Origin: Gammaproteobacteria bacterium | GTDB lineage: Bacteria > Pseudomonadota > Gammaproteobacteria > HK1 | DNA: 52,582 nucleotides | Direction of reading: 5' to 3' | Assembly: GCA_022824305.1 (NCBI GenBank) | Contig: JAJEAD010000034.1 | Coordinates: 1 to 52,582, forward strand | Shown here: positions 18,120 through 27,300 of the stretch, piece after piece | Position numbering within the stretch: position 1 is the first letter of the stretch | Layout: every line of letters starts with the position of its first letter | Program-made: the position numbers and the translations under genes | The notes under the pieces: model-generated | Told to the model about the DNA's origin: nothing | Seen by the model: the letters and a program-made list of their open reading frames with translations, nothing else | The model's database searches: none

Positions 18120-18264
18120 TCAGATGTGTCCCGACTGCTCGTCCTTGCCTAGAGTGACGGTCCAGTCTCCATAGCCCACGATGATGCCCCTCTCGGATGC
18201 CGCATCGCATAGCTCGTCGAGAATTGCCTTCCTCGGATGTCCACGCCCCGTTCAGTTCGAGCAT
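18120..18264 (-). pseudogene. Small ORF with a probable one-base frameshift
   Basis: Two minus-strand frames look coding and join at about 18215: an N-terminal piece starting with an ATG at 18264 (MLELNGAWTSE) and a C-terminal piece reading KAILDELCDAASERG, then IIVGYGDWTVTLGKDEQ. Removing one G from the run near the junction would give a continuous protein of about 47 residues. It then ends two bases before the 63-residue gene. Either the gene is broken or the assembly has an indel. Function is unknown. Confidence 0.4.
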
Positions 18265-18596
18265 CAACACGCCTGCCACCCTGTCAAATCTGCCGCCTGA
18301 TCCTGTCCACCCGCAGGGGCGCAGTCCACATCCTGTGCGCCATCGCCGGGGGCGATTCCCGGCGGGACCCTTGTGGCGGTCTTCATCGCTCTTGCACTCA
18401 TCTCAGGAATCTTGGTCTCTTCGGGACGGAGGCATCGTCAGCAACGGTGGAGGGCTGACCATCCCCGGAATGCCGAAGCGACTCGACTATGGCAACGCGA
18501 CCCTGGCGATCTCGTGCGGGCATCGATGCGCCCCTCGCGCCCGGCCATGCAGGACGCCGCCGAACCCGCCAAGGAGAAACCGAAGCCGCGCTCACC
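18265..18596. other. 332-base stretch without a supported gene
   Basis: On the plus strand an open frame from the GTG at 18373 encodes one hydrophobic helix (VAVFIALALISGILV) followed by a basic, proline-rich tail to 18636. It overlaps the 3' end of the minus-strand gene and lacks a ribosome site. It could be a remnant of a single-pass membrane protein. Nothing else is seen on either strand. Confidence 0.35.
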
Positions 18597-18956
18597 TCAG
18601 CCTGAAGACGGTCTGGGCACTTCTCCGAGTGTCTGAATCAGTCCATCCAGAGCGGCTAGTCGACGCGCATCCGACTCATTGGCGAGCGAGTGTATAGCGT
18701 GTTCTAAGGCTGGCCTAATGAGGTCTGTTACTTGGTCGTGATAATCGGCGCACCCTGAGCATTGCTCCAGCTTCGTCTCAAGTGTGCAACAAACTCGGGC
18801 AATCACAAAGAGACTGGTGCGTGCGCCTGGAGGCAGATCTGAGTCGCGCCACCGAAGGGCTCTGATGCAGCAACTCTCAATCTTCGTCAGGAGATCCCGG
18901 TGCAGGCGAGTCCCTTCAAGCGCTGACAGCAATTGGTTCTGGAGATTGATAGTCAC
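18597..18956 (-). CDS. Hypothetical protein downstream of pyrE
   Basis: The 119-residue product is mostly helical (MTINLQNQLLSALEGTRLH, then LLTKIESCCIRALRW) with a Cys cluster (CCTLETKLEQCSGC). I recognise no family. Its ATG at 18956 lies inside the last 41 bases of the pyrE gene in another frame, which points to translational coupling with pyrE. It belongs to the same minus-strand series of small genes. Confidence 0.55.
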   Translation of the reverse strand: MTINLQNQLLSALEGTRLHRDLLTKIESCCIRALRWRDSDLPPGARTSLFVIARVCCTLETKLEQCSGCADYHDQVTDLIRPALEHAIHSLANESDARRLAALDGLIQTLGEVPRPSSG

Positions 18957-19551
18957 CCGTGGTGCCTGCGGTGATTTGTGGAAAATCCTGTTTCCTGAAG
19001 ACTGCCCTCACGTCACATCCGTACTTGCTGGATAGCTTGTTGCTGCCTCCGGCTTCTCGGTCAACGAGGGACACTATGCCCGCTATCTTGTACCCGGCCC
19101 TCTTGAACTCTTCACAAGCTATTTCTGTGGATGCGCCGCTCGTGATTACGTCGTCCACGACCATGATGTGGGTCCCTTTGCCTAGTGGGTTCTCAATCGT
19201 TCTTTTCGTTCCGTGGTGCTTGGGCTCTTTGCGAACGATTGAGCCTGAGGTCATGGTGTGCCCGCTCTCGTAAGCACGCTGGATTACGGCCGCGACGATG
19301 AAGTCAGCGCCCATTGTCAAGCCGCCGATGGCACTTGGCCGGGGGCGAAACTCGTCCGCAATCTTGAGGAATGCGTCTGCGATGAGAGTGAGGCATTCAC
19401 CATTGAGCATGGCCTTCTTGCAGTCGAAGTAGAAGCCGGACCTCTGGCCGGTGCTCAATGTGAAGGGGTGGTCGATGGTGAGGCACTTTTCGCCCACCAA
19501 ACTCCTCAACTTCTCCCACTCGGGAGTTGCGGTGTAACTCGCCGACTGCAT
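18916..19551 (-). CDS. pyrE: Orotate phosphoribosyltransferase, accessory copy
   Basis: This enzyme joins orotate to PRPP to make OMP in pyrimidine synthesis. The 211-residue length is normal (E. coli 213). The PRPP loop IMVVDDVITSGAST (residues about 130-143) and the N-terminal TGQRSGFYFDCKKA are clear. The ATG at 19551 has GGAGGATTTC in front. GC content is well below that of the flanking metabolic genes, it sits between IS remnants and unknown small genes, and no other pyrimidine gene is near. I therefore infer a horizontally acquired copy. It could serve pyrimidine supply or belong to an uncharacterised accessory module. Confidence 0.85.
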   Translation of the reverse strand: MQSASYTATPEWEKLRSLVGEKCLTIDHPFTLSTGQRSGFYFDCKKAMLNGECLTLIADAFLKIADEFRPRPSAIGGLTMGADFIVAAVIQRAYESGHTMTSGSIVRKEPKHHGTKRTIENPLGKGTHIMVVDDVITSGASTEIACEEFKRAGYKIAGIVSLVDREAGGSNKLSSKYGCDVRAVFRKQDFPQITAGTTGDYQSPEPIAVSA

Positions 19552-19732
19552 GAAATCCTCCCAGTCAACAGCTTACTAACAGGTTATGCACAGGCCGGGA
19601 ACAGGCTGTCCACAGCAAGCCATTGTTTTCGTTGGGGGTGGCACTATAGGCCAGATAGAAGGGTTTAGCTAGCCCTAGACATCCATACTGTCAGGAGCAA
19701 ATGGTCTGTCCGGTGTAGTAGAGATCCAGTGG

Positions 19733-19852
19733 ATGAGACTCGAGGAAGCCTACGGTGGTTGGCAGGCTCGGCGGCTGACACAGGAGGACGCGATACGGCT
19801 GCTCGAGGTGTGTGAGCGCACGTTTCGGCGCTACATCGACCGCTACGACGGA
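19733..19852 (+). pseudogene. ISNCY-type transposase, N-terminal fragment
   Basis: About 40 codons from the ATG at 19733 (RLEEAYGGWQARRLTQEDA, then CERTFRRYIDRYDG) match the N-terminal helix-turn-helix of ISNCY-family transposases as I recall them. Similarity ends abruptly near 19852, where sequence linked to the IstB remnant begins. It is a truncated remnant with no catalytic domain. Confidence 0.65.
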
Positions 19853-19949
19853 TGGAACGTCAATGTCGCTGATCACCCTCATGGAGCCACCGCTGTCCGG
19901 GTTAGTGGAGCCCCTGAGGGGTGCTGATCTGGGGGCACGGACGAGGTGA

Positions 19950-20400
19950 TCATTTCTTCGGTTTTCCTCCTGTAGCAACGGTTGATCTTGGGGACGCCGG
20001 CATGGGTCTGGGAGAGGGTAGCCCTCGCCTTCCAGAGTCAGGCGGTAGGCGTCGTGATGGAGCCGGTCGAGGGTGGCGGCGCCGAGCAGCCGGTTGCGGA
20101 AGGCGTCGCCCCACCCGGAGAAGTTGAGGTTGGAGTTGACGATGGTGGCGCCCTGTTCGTAGCGCTCGGCGACGAGGTCGTAGAAGTCTTCGTCCTGAGG
20201 GGCACGTAGGGGTTTCAAGCCGAAGTCGTCGATGACGAGCAACGGCACGCGAGCGAAGGTGTGAAAGCGTCGCTCGTAGGCGTTGATGGCGCGCGCGGCA
20301 TTGAGGCTTGCCAGCAACTGGCTCTGGGTGGTGAACAGCATGTCGTAGTCGGCGCGCACGGCGGCGGAATGAGCGCTGCGCTCGTGTTGCCCGGGAACGC
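19950..20400 (-). pseudogene. IstB-like IS21 ATPase remnant
   Basis: Only the C-terminal two thirds of an IstB (IS21 transposition helper ATPase) remain: ASLNAARAINAYERRF, VPLLVIDDFGLKPL (Walker B), DLVAERYEQGATIVNSN (sensor region) and LHHDAYRLTLEGEGY. The N-terminal Walker A part is absent upstream of about 20400. The natural C-terminal end (STVATGGKPKK, stop at 19950) lies in a different frame from the main part, so there is at least one frameshift. No istA is present. Confidence 0.8.
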
Positions 20401-20565
20401 AGGTTCGCGCAATCCGCGATCGATTGCGAAACGGACGACGCGGCATGTCGACGACACTTGAGGGCAGTGGACTCCGCGTCGTGTTCCGCCCAAGATCGCC
20501 CCGGCACCAGGGACTGCCGAGCGTCGTGGCGCAGGCGGCAGCGGCGCTCAAGGGAGGAGCATCGA

Positions 20566-20850
20566 ATGACTGATCCGGAAAACCCGATACTGTCTCGTCT
20601 CGGGAGCGATCCCGCGAGTATCGCGAGGGGACTGCGGGAGTTTTCGAAGTCGGCGGAAATGCTCTCGAATGATCGACCTCGTCTCATCAACGAGCACCCG
20701 TTGCAGTGGGTTGGGGTGTATCGAGGCGAAGTGTCGGCGAAAGCCGACGATCTGCCATCGTTGATGGAGGAGTTGGAGAGGCGGAGCATTCCGCTCGGCG
20801 ACACTATCGTGCGCTTCATCGAGAAGAACCAGCGTACGCTGATCCTCTAG
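20566..20850 (+). CDS. Small DUF5678-like protein paired with a retropepsin fragment
   Basis: The 94-residue protein starts at the ATG at 20566, with GGGAGGAG just upstream. The C-terminal half (LQWVGVYRGEVSAKADDLPS, then a helix and RFIEKNQRTLIL) has the beta-beta-alpha pattern of DUF5678, small domains often found before retropepsin-like aspartyl protease genes. That is the context here, since the protease-like start codon follows one base after this stop. The function of such pairs is not established. The gene itself appears intact. Confidence 0.6.
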   Translation: MTDPENPILSRLGSDPASIARGLREFSKSAEMLSNDRPRLINEHPLQWVGVYRGEVSAKADDLPSLMEELERRSIPLGDTIVRFIEKNQRTLIL

Positions 20851-20851
20851 C

Positions 20852-20945
20852 ATGCTGCGAGGAAGATTTGGCGATACCTCCGGTCGGCCCTACATGGAAG
20901 GGCACGTCCTGCTCCCTCGGCTGGGATGGCGCGGCAACGTGGTCA
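20852..20945 (+). pseudogene. Retropepsin-like aspartyl protease, 5' fragment
   Basis: The first 30 codons (MLRGRFGDTSGRPYMEGHVL, then LPRLGWRGNV) match the N-terminus of small bacterial retropepsin-like proteins. The catalytic D-T-G triplet that should follow within about ten residues is absent; the frame instead reads VRVPDRKDAG into unrelated sequence overlapping the 3' flank of cobQ. It is truncated, probably at the right junction of the island. Confidence 0.55.
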
Positions 20946-21033
20946 GGGTGCCCGACCGGAAGGACGCGGGTTTGGTAGTCCCGTCGGGTGTCGGGCGAGC
21001 CGGTCTTCGTCCGGGGACCTGCTCCCGCCGCAC

Positions 21034-22503
21034 TCAGCCCCCGGCGAGGAGCGCGTCGACGTCGAGGGCGGCTTCGAGTTCATCGGCCACTTCGTCGAGC
21101 GCGGCCTCGACCGCGCTCTCGTAGGCAAGCGCCGACGCCGTCCCGGCGCGCACGCCCTCGAGCCAGCGGGCACGGAAGGCATCGCCCGCGAAGAGGCCGT
21201 GCACGTAGCTGCCCTCGATCCGGCCGTCGGGGCTGAGCGCGCCGTCGGGGCGCCCCTCGATCCGGGCGAAGGGCCGCGCGGTGTCCGCTCCGGTGGTGGC
21301 GCCCATGTGGATCTCGTAGCCGGCGATTGCCGCCCCGCTGCGGGCGCAGCTCCCGCGCACCGGGCGCACCGACTTCTCGCCCTCCATCACCGTGTCCACG
21401 TCGAGCAGGCCGAGCCCGGGCGCCTCGCCGGCCGGGCCGTCCGCGCCCCGCGGATCTCGCACCCGGCGCCCCAGCATCTGGTAGCCGCCGCAGAGCCCGA
21501 GCACCCGGCCGCCGGCCCGCGCGTGCGCGATCACGTCGTGGTCCCAGCCCTGCGCGCGCAGGAAGGCGAGGTCGCCGAGGGTCGACTTCGTCCCGAGGAG
21601 CAGGACTACGTCCGCGTCGCGGGGGAGCGGCGCGCCCGGAGGGACGAACGCGAACTCCACCGACGGCTCCATCCGGAGCGGGTCCACGTCGTCGAAGTTG
21701 GCGATCCGGGAGAGCCGGGGCGCGACGATCCGGATGCGCCCGCCCGCCCGAAGGGGCGCGGGGGCGCCGGCGCCGTCGAGCGTCGCCGCGTCCTCCCGCG
21801 GGAGGCGCCGCGCCGCGTCGAGCCAGGGGACGACGCCGCGGCAGGGCCAGCCGGTGAGGCGCACCATGTCGCGCACCCCGTCGTCGAAGAGGCGCGGGTC
21901 GCCCCGCAGCTTGTTGACGGCGAAGCTGCGGATCATCGCCGCGTCCGCGGGGTCGAGCACCGCCTTCGTTCCCACCACCGCGGCGATGACGCCTCCGCGG
22001 TCGATGTCCGCGAGCAGGCACACCGGCACTTGCGCGCGCCGCGCGAAGCCCATGTTGGCGATGTCGCGGTCGCGCAGGTTGGTCTCCGCCGCGCTTCCCG
22101 CCCCCTCCACGATGACCAGTTCGAAAGCGCCTGCGAGGCGCTCGAAGCTCTCCATCACCGGCGCGAGCAGCCGGTCCCGGCTCGCCATGTAGTCGGCCGC
22201 TCCCAGGGCCGCGGTCGCGCGGCCGTGCACCACCACCTGCGAGCTGCGGTCGCTCTGGGGCTTGAGCAGCACCGGGTTCATGTCGATGCCGGGTGCGAGC
22301 CCCGCCGCGCGCGCCTGGAGCGCCTGCGCGCGCCCGATCTCGCCCCCGCCCGGGCAGGCCGCCGCATTGTTCGACATGTTCTGGGGCTTGAAGGGAGCGA
22401 CGGCGATGCCGCGCCGGCGCGCGATTCGGCACAGGCCCGCAACTACGGTGGACTTGCCGGCGTCCGAGCCGGTGCCCTGGATCATGAGCGCCCCGCTTCT
22501 CAC
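21034..22503 (-). CDS. cobQ: Cobyric acid synthase (adenosylcobyric acid synthase)
   Basis: CobQ amidates four side chains of adenosylcobyrinic acid a,c-diamide using glutamine and ATP. The 489-residue length is normal. Residues 8-19 hold the ATP loop QGTGSDAGKSTVVAG, followed by PFKPQNMSNNAA, a CobQ hallmark. The C-terminal glutaminase domain has the nucleophile in LGLCGGYQMLG and a histidine in GSYVHGLF. It is the most downstream gene of the minus-strand cobalamin block, with 54 bases between it and the monooxygenase gene. Confidence 0.96.
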   Translation of the reverse strand: MRSGALMIQGTGSDAGKSTVVAGLCRIARRRGIAVAPFKPQNMSNNAAACPGGGEIGRAQALQARAAGLAPGIDMNPVLLKPQSDRSSQVVVHGRATAALGAADYMASRDRLLAPVMESFERLAGAFELVIVEGAGSAAETNLRDRDIANMGFARRAQVPVCLLADIDRGGVIAAVVGTKAVLDPADAAMIRSFAVNKLRGDPRLFDDGVRDMVRLTGWPCRGVVPWLDAARRLPREDAATLDGAGAPAPLRAGGRIRIVAPRLSRIANFDDVDPLRMEPSVEFAFVPPGAPLPRDADVVLLLGTKSTLGDLAFLRAQGWDHDVIAHARAGGRVLGLCGGYQMLGRRVRDPRGADGPAGEAPGLGLLDVDTVMEGEKSVRPVRGSCARSGAAIAGYEIHMGATTGADTARPFARIEGRPDGALSPDGRIEGSYVHGLFAGDAFRARWLEGVRAGTASALAYESAVEAALDEVADELEAALDVDALLAGG

Positions 22504-22557
22504 GCCTCCGCCCGCTTCACTCCCGTTCTCGCCGGCCGTCCCGGATCCGCCTCCTCG

Positions 22558-24066
22558 TCACGAAGGGGAGAGGACTCGTCCGGTGGCTCGACTCTCCCCG
22601 GTCTTCGCCGGATTGCTGAACTCCAGCTCCGCATCCTCCACCGGCGCGCTTCTCACCAGCTTCCTGTCTTCGCCGTAGTCCTGGGTGTTGCGCCAGGGGT
22701 TGCGGTCGCCCTGCCTGGGAAGGAGGTGCATGCTGCGTTGCATGTAGCCCGGAGAGAAGTCGTCGATCCACGGGCGGGCGGGCATTGCCGCCGCGTCTTC
22801 CGGAGCGAGCCTCGGGGTGACCTGGCGGCTGCCGCTCTCGTCCATGCGCCCGATGACCCGGGCGGCATACTCCGAGTTCATGTCGGCGCGCAGGGTCCAG
22901 CTTGCGTTGATGTAGCCGAAGGTCTGGATCAGGTTCGGCACGTCGGACAGCATCATGCCCTTGTAAGTCCAGTGATCGGGCAGGTTGACCGGGTTGCCGT
23001 CGACGCTGAGCGCCACGCCGTTCATGATCTGGAGCTCGAGGCCGGTCGCGCTGATGACGATGTCGGCCTCGAGCACCTCGCCGTTGGCGAGCCTCACTCC
23101 TTCCTCGACGAAGCTGTCGATCTCTTCGGTGACGACGCTGGCGCTGCCGTCGTTGATGACCTGGAAGAGGTCGTCGTCGGGGATCAGGCACAGGCGCTGG
23201 TCCCACGGGTTGTAGCTCGGCGTGAAGTGCTTCCCGACATCGCAGTGCGGGCCCAGCAATCGCCTCACCTCCCCGATCAACTCCGCCTTGACCGCTTCGG
23301 GCTCGGTCCGGGTGCGACGATAGAACTTGAGCTCGCCCCTGACGTTCTTCCAGCGCGTCAGGGCATAGGCCAGCCCTTCGGGCAGGAAGCGGCGCAACCA
23401 GTGGGCGATCCTGTCGTGACTCGGCCACGAGACGACGTAGGTCGGCGACCGCTGCACCATGGTGACGTGGCCGGCGCCGCCCATCGCCATTGCCGGCACG
23501 AGGGTCATCGCCGTCGCCCCCGATCCGATCACGAGCACCTTCCTGCCCCGGTAGTCGAGATCCTCGGGCCAGAGCTGGGGATGGATGACGGGGCCCTCGA
23601 ATCGATCCATGCCGTTCCACTGCGGCCGGTAGGGGTCTTCGTACTTGTAGTAGCCGCCGCACATCAGCAGCATGTTGCAGGAGATGCGGACGCTGCGTCC
23701 GTCGTGCTCGGCCTGCACGGTCCACGCCGCCTCGTCGCTCGACCAGCTTGCCGCCTTCACCCGGTGGCCGAAGCGGACCCGCTCGCGGATGCCGTGCTCT
23801 TCGGCGGCCTCGTTGATGTAGCGCAGGATCGTGGGCCCGTCGGCAATCGCCCTGGCGTCCAGCCAGGGCTTGAAGACGAATCCCAGCGTGTACATGTCGC
23901 TGTCGGAACGGATGCCGGGATAGCGGTAGAGATCCCAGGTGCCCCCGATTGCGTTGCGCGCCTCGAGGATCGCGTAGCGCTTGTGCGGGCACCGCGTCTC
24001 GAGGTGCCAGGCTGCGCTCACGCCCGAGATGCCCGCTCCGACGATCACGACATCGACATGTTCCAT
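22558..24066 (-). CDS. Baeyer-Villiger-type flavin monooxygenase (EthA-like)
   Basis: This 502-residue FAD/NADPH class B monooxygenase inserts oxygen into ketones or oxidises sulfur or nitrogen atoms. The N-terminal FAD motif is IVGAGISGVSAAWHLE, with GGTWDLYRYPGIRSDSD, typical of the EthA branch. The Baeyer-Villiger fingerprint reads FEGPVIHPQLWP (F-x-G-x3-H-x3-W-P), and the NADPH motif VLVIGSGATAMT follows. The ATG at 24066 has GGAGACC in front. It sits between cobQ and cobN on the same strand, an odd position because no known cobalamin step uses this enzyme; co-transcription with cobQ is possible. Confidence 0.9.
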   Translation of the reverse strand: MEHVDVVIVGAGISGVSAAWHLETRCPHKRYAILEARNAIGGTWDLYRYPGIRSDSDMYTLGFVFKPWLDARAIADGPTILRYINEAAEEHGIRERVRFGHRVKAASWSSDEAAWTVQAEHDGRSVRISCNMLLMCGGYYKYEDPYRPQWNGMDRFEGPVIHPQLWPEDLDYRGRKVLVIGSGATAMTLVPAMAMGGAGHVTMVQRSPTYVVSWPSHDRIAHWLRRFLPEGLAYALTRWKNVRGELKFYRRTRTEPEAVKAELIGEVRRLLGPHCDVGKHFTPSYNPWDQRLCLIPDDDLFQVINDGSASVVTEEIDSFVEEGVRLANGEVLEADIVISATGLELQIMNGVALSVDGNPVNLPDHWTYKGMMLSDVPNLIQTFGYINASWTLRADMNSEYAARVIGRMDESGSRQVTPRLAPEDAAAMPARPWIDDFSPGYMQRSMHLLPRQGDRNPWRNTQDYGEDRKLVRSAPVEDAELEFSNPAKTGESRATGRVLSPS

Positions 24067-24346
24067 GGAAGGTCTCCGATGCGTTCCCCGCCCCGGTCAT
24101 TCCCGTTCTTCGCAGGATACATCCCTGTCCCCCCGCGAAGCGCCGGCGGTGCGAGTGATGTCGCCGCTTCACCTCACGCGTCAATCGGCGGTGGGCTCGC
24201 TTCTCACCTTCCGGATCTCCACTGCTCGACTCACACGCTCGGAGGACGGGTCGGTGCACCCGTCGAGATTCTCTCCTGCCTTTCCGGCCGCCGGTCCGAA
24301 TCGCCGGGCAGCCCTCCCGCGGCGGACTTGCCGGTAGCCCCCGCGT

Positions 24347-27300
24347 TCACCCGAGCTCCGCGAGCCGGACGTGGGCGGAGTTCGAGCGCGGCCGCCACAG
24401 GCGGCGCTCGATCGCCTCGTTGAGACGCTCCGCGATCTCGCGGAGCGCCGCGGGGTTGTTCTCCGCGAGGAAGGCGCGGACCTCGGAGTCCTCGAGGTAG
24501 GCGTCGAAGACCGCATCGAAGTGGTGATCGCCCACCGCGCGCGCGGTCGCCGCGAAGGCGAAGAGGTAGTCCACCGTCGCCGCCATCTCGAAGGCGCCCT
24601 TGTAGCCGTGGCGCATCACCCCCCGGATCCACTTGGGATTCACCACCCGGGCCCGCACCACCCGGGCGATCTCCTCCTCGAGCCGGCGCACCCGGGGACT
24701 CTCGGGGCGGGAGTGGTCGTTGTGCCAGACCACGGGGCGCGTCCCCGAGACGTGGTGCACGGCGGCGCTCATCCCGCCCTCGAACTGGTAGTAGTCGTCG
24801 GAGTCGAGGAGGTCGTGCTCCCGGTTGTCCTGGTTGTGGACCACCGCTTCCACGCCGCCGAGACGGCGCTCGAAGAGCGCGTGCTCGGCCGCGCCTTCGG
24901 TGCCGGCCCCGTAGGCGTATCCTCCCCACAGGATCCACGCCCGGGCGAGGTCCGCCTCCTCGCGCCATCCCCGCTCGTCGATGAGCGCCTGCAGGCCGGC
25001 GCCGTAGGCTCCCGGCCGGGAGCCGAAGACCCGGTAGCCGGCGCGCCGCTCGGCATCGGCCCGCGCCACCCCGGCGCCTGCGAGCCGCGCGACGTCGGCG
25101 CGCCATGCCGCCGCGAGCGGGTTGTCGCGCTCGGGCTCCTCGAGCCGGGCGACCGCGCGCACCGCCGCGTCCAGGAGCGCGATCTGGGCGGGGAAGGCGT
25201 CCCGGAAGAAGCCCGACACCCGCAGCGTCACGTCCACGCGAGGCCGGTCGAGGAGCCCCCGCGGCAGGATCTCGAATCCCGTGACTCTCCCCGAGCCCGG
25301 CTCCCACTTCGGCCGCACCCCCATGAGCGCGAGGGCCTGGGCGATGTCGTCGCCCCCGGTGCGCATGTTCGAGGTGCCCCAGGCCGAGAGCGCCATGCGC
25401 CGCGGCCACTCGCCGTGCTCCTGGCGGTGGCGTTCCACGAGCAGGGCGGCGGACTTCCAGCCGAGGCGCCAGGCGACCGCGGTGGGGACGCTGCGGGTGT
25501 CGACCGAGTAGAAGTTGCGTCCGGTAGGCAGCACCTCGGGTCGCCCGCGGGTGGGGGCGCCGGAAGGCCCGGGCTCGAGGAAGCGCCCGTCGAGCGCGGT
25601 GAGGACGCCGCGGATCTCCGCCTCTCCGCAGCGCTCGATCGCGGGCCGGATGCGCTCCCTCACTTCGTCTAGCACCGCCCGGGTGCGCGCCCAGCGCGCG
25701 GGGCAGCGCCGCCTTCCCGCCACCAGCGCGAGCGCGAGCGCCTCGATGCGCTCCACGGTGTCGCCGGCGCTGCGCCACGCCGCCTCCGCTTCGAGCGCGC
25801 GGCCGAGCGCCTCGGGTCGCGGCCCCGTCCACCGCTCCCCGAGATCGCAGTCCAGGGGGTCGAACCCGTCGAGCCCGAGATCGCGGGCGAGGGCGCGGGT
25901 GAGCGAGGCGCTCGCGCCCGCGTCCTCGCCGCGCGGCAGGCGCACCAGCGCGACCAGCAGGTCGTGGAGCGCGCCGCCCTCGGGGCTCCGGCCGAAGATG
26001 TGCAGCCCGTCTCGGATCTGCATCTCCTTGAGCTCGCAGAGGTAGGCGTCGAGCTTGGAGAGGGCTTCGCCCGCCTCCTCGTGCGCCGCGATGCCGCAGT
26101 CGCGGTCGAGGCCGAGGCGGGTGACGAGGTCCAGGATGTCGTCGCGCAACGCGCGCAGGCGCCGCGGGTCCACCCCCGAGGCCTCGTAGTACTCGTCCAC
26201 CAGGCGCTCGAGCTCGCTCAGGGGCCCGTAGCTCTCCGCCCGGGTCAGCGGCGGGGTGAGGTGGTCTACGATCACCGCCTGCGAACGCCGCTTGGCCTGG
26301 GTGCCCTCGCCGGGATCGTTGACGATGAAGGGATAGACGTGCGGCAGCGGCCCCAGCGCCGCCTCCGGGTAGCAGGCGGCGGAGAGCGCGAGCGCCTTGC
26401 CCGGCAGCCACTCCAGGTTGCCGTGCTTCCCCATGTGCACCACCGCGTGCACGCGCTCCCGCAGCCAGGCGTAGAAGGCGAGGTAGCCGTGCGGGGGCAC
26501 CAGCGCGGGGTCGTGGTAGGTCGTGGACGGGTCGATGTGGTAGCCGCGCGCGGGCTGGATGCCCACCGCCACGTTGCCGAAGCGAAGCGCCGGGATCGCG
26601 AAGCCGGCCTCCGCCTCCCCCCCGTCCGCTTCCACGAAGAGCGGATCGCGCGAAGGCGGCCCCCAGCGCTCGGTGACCGCGTCGCGCACCGCGGCCGGAA
26701 GCGCGGCGAAGAAGGCGAGGTAGTCGGCGAGCGGGAGGCGCTCGCGGATCTCGCGCCCCGCCGCCGTCGCGTTCGTCGGCCCCCGGCCGAGCGCCGCGAT
26801 GAGCGCATTGCCGTCCCCGGGGACGCCATCGACCGCGTATCCCGCCGCCGCCATCGCCTGCAGCAGCGCCACCGTGCCGGCCGGGGTGTCGAGGCCGACC
26901 CCGTTGCCGAGGCGGCCGTCGCGATTGGGGTAGTTCGCGAGCACGATGCCGATATGCCGCTCGCCCGCGGGGGTCGCAGCGAGCGCGATCCACGCGCGGG
27001 CGAGGTCGGCGCTGAAGGCGATGCGGTCGGCGCGCGGCGCGTAGGCCACGATCGGGCACTCGGTACGCGCGTCGAAGCGGGCCTCGGCCTTGAAGGAGAC
27101 GGCGCGGGCGAGGATGCGCCCGTCGACCTCGGGCAGGGCGACGTTCATCGCGATGTCGCGCGCGGAGAGGCCCTGCGTGCCCGCCGCCCAGCTCTCCTCG
27201 TCGCTACCCGCGAGCACGACCTGGAGCACGGGACGCCCGCAGGCGTCGAAGGGCCCGCCACGGCGCTCCGCTCCCGGGGTGGCGACCGCGAAGCCGGTGG

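Noticed and set aside
20926..24423. 1165-codon plus-strand open frame
   Set aside because: It is a shadow of cobQ and the monooxygenase gene on the minus strand.
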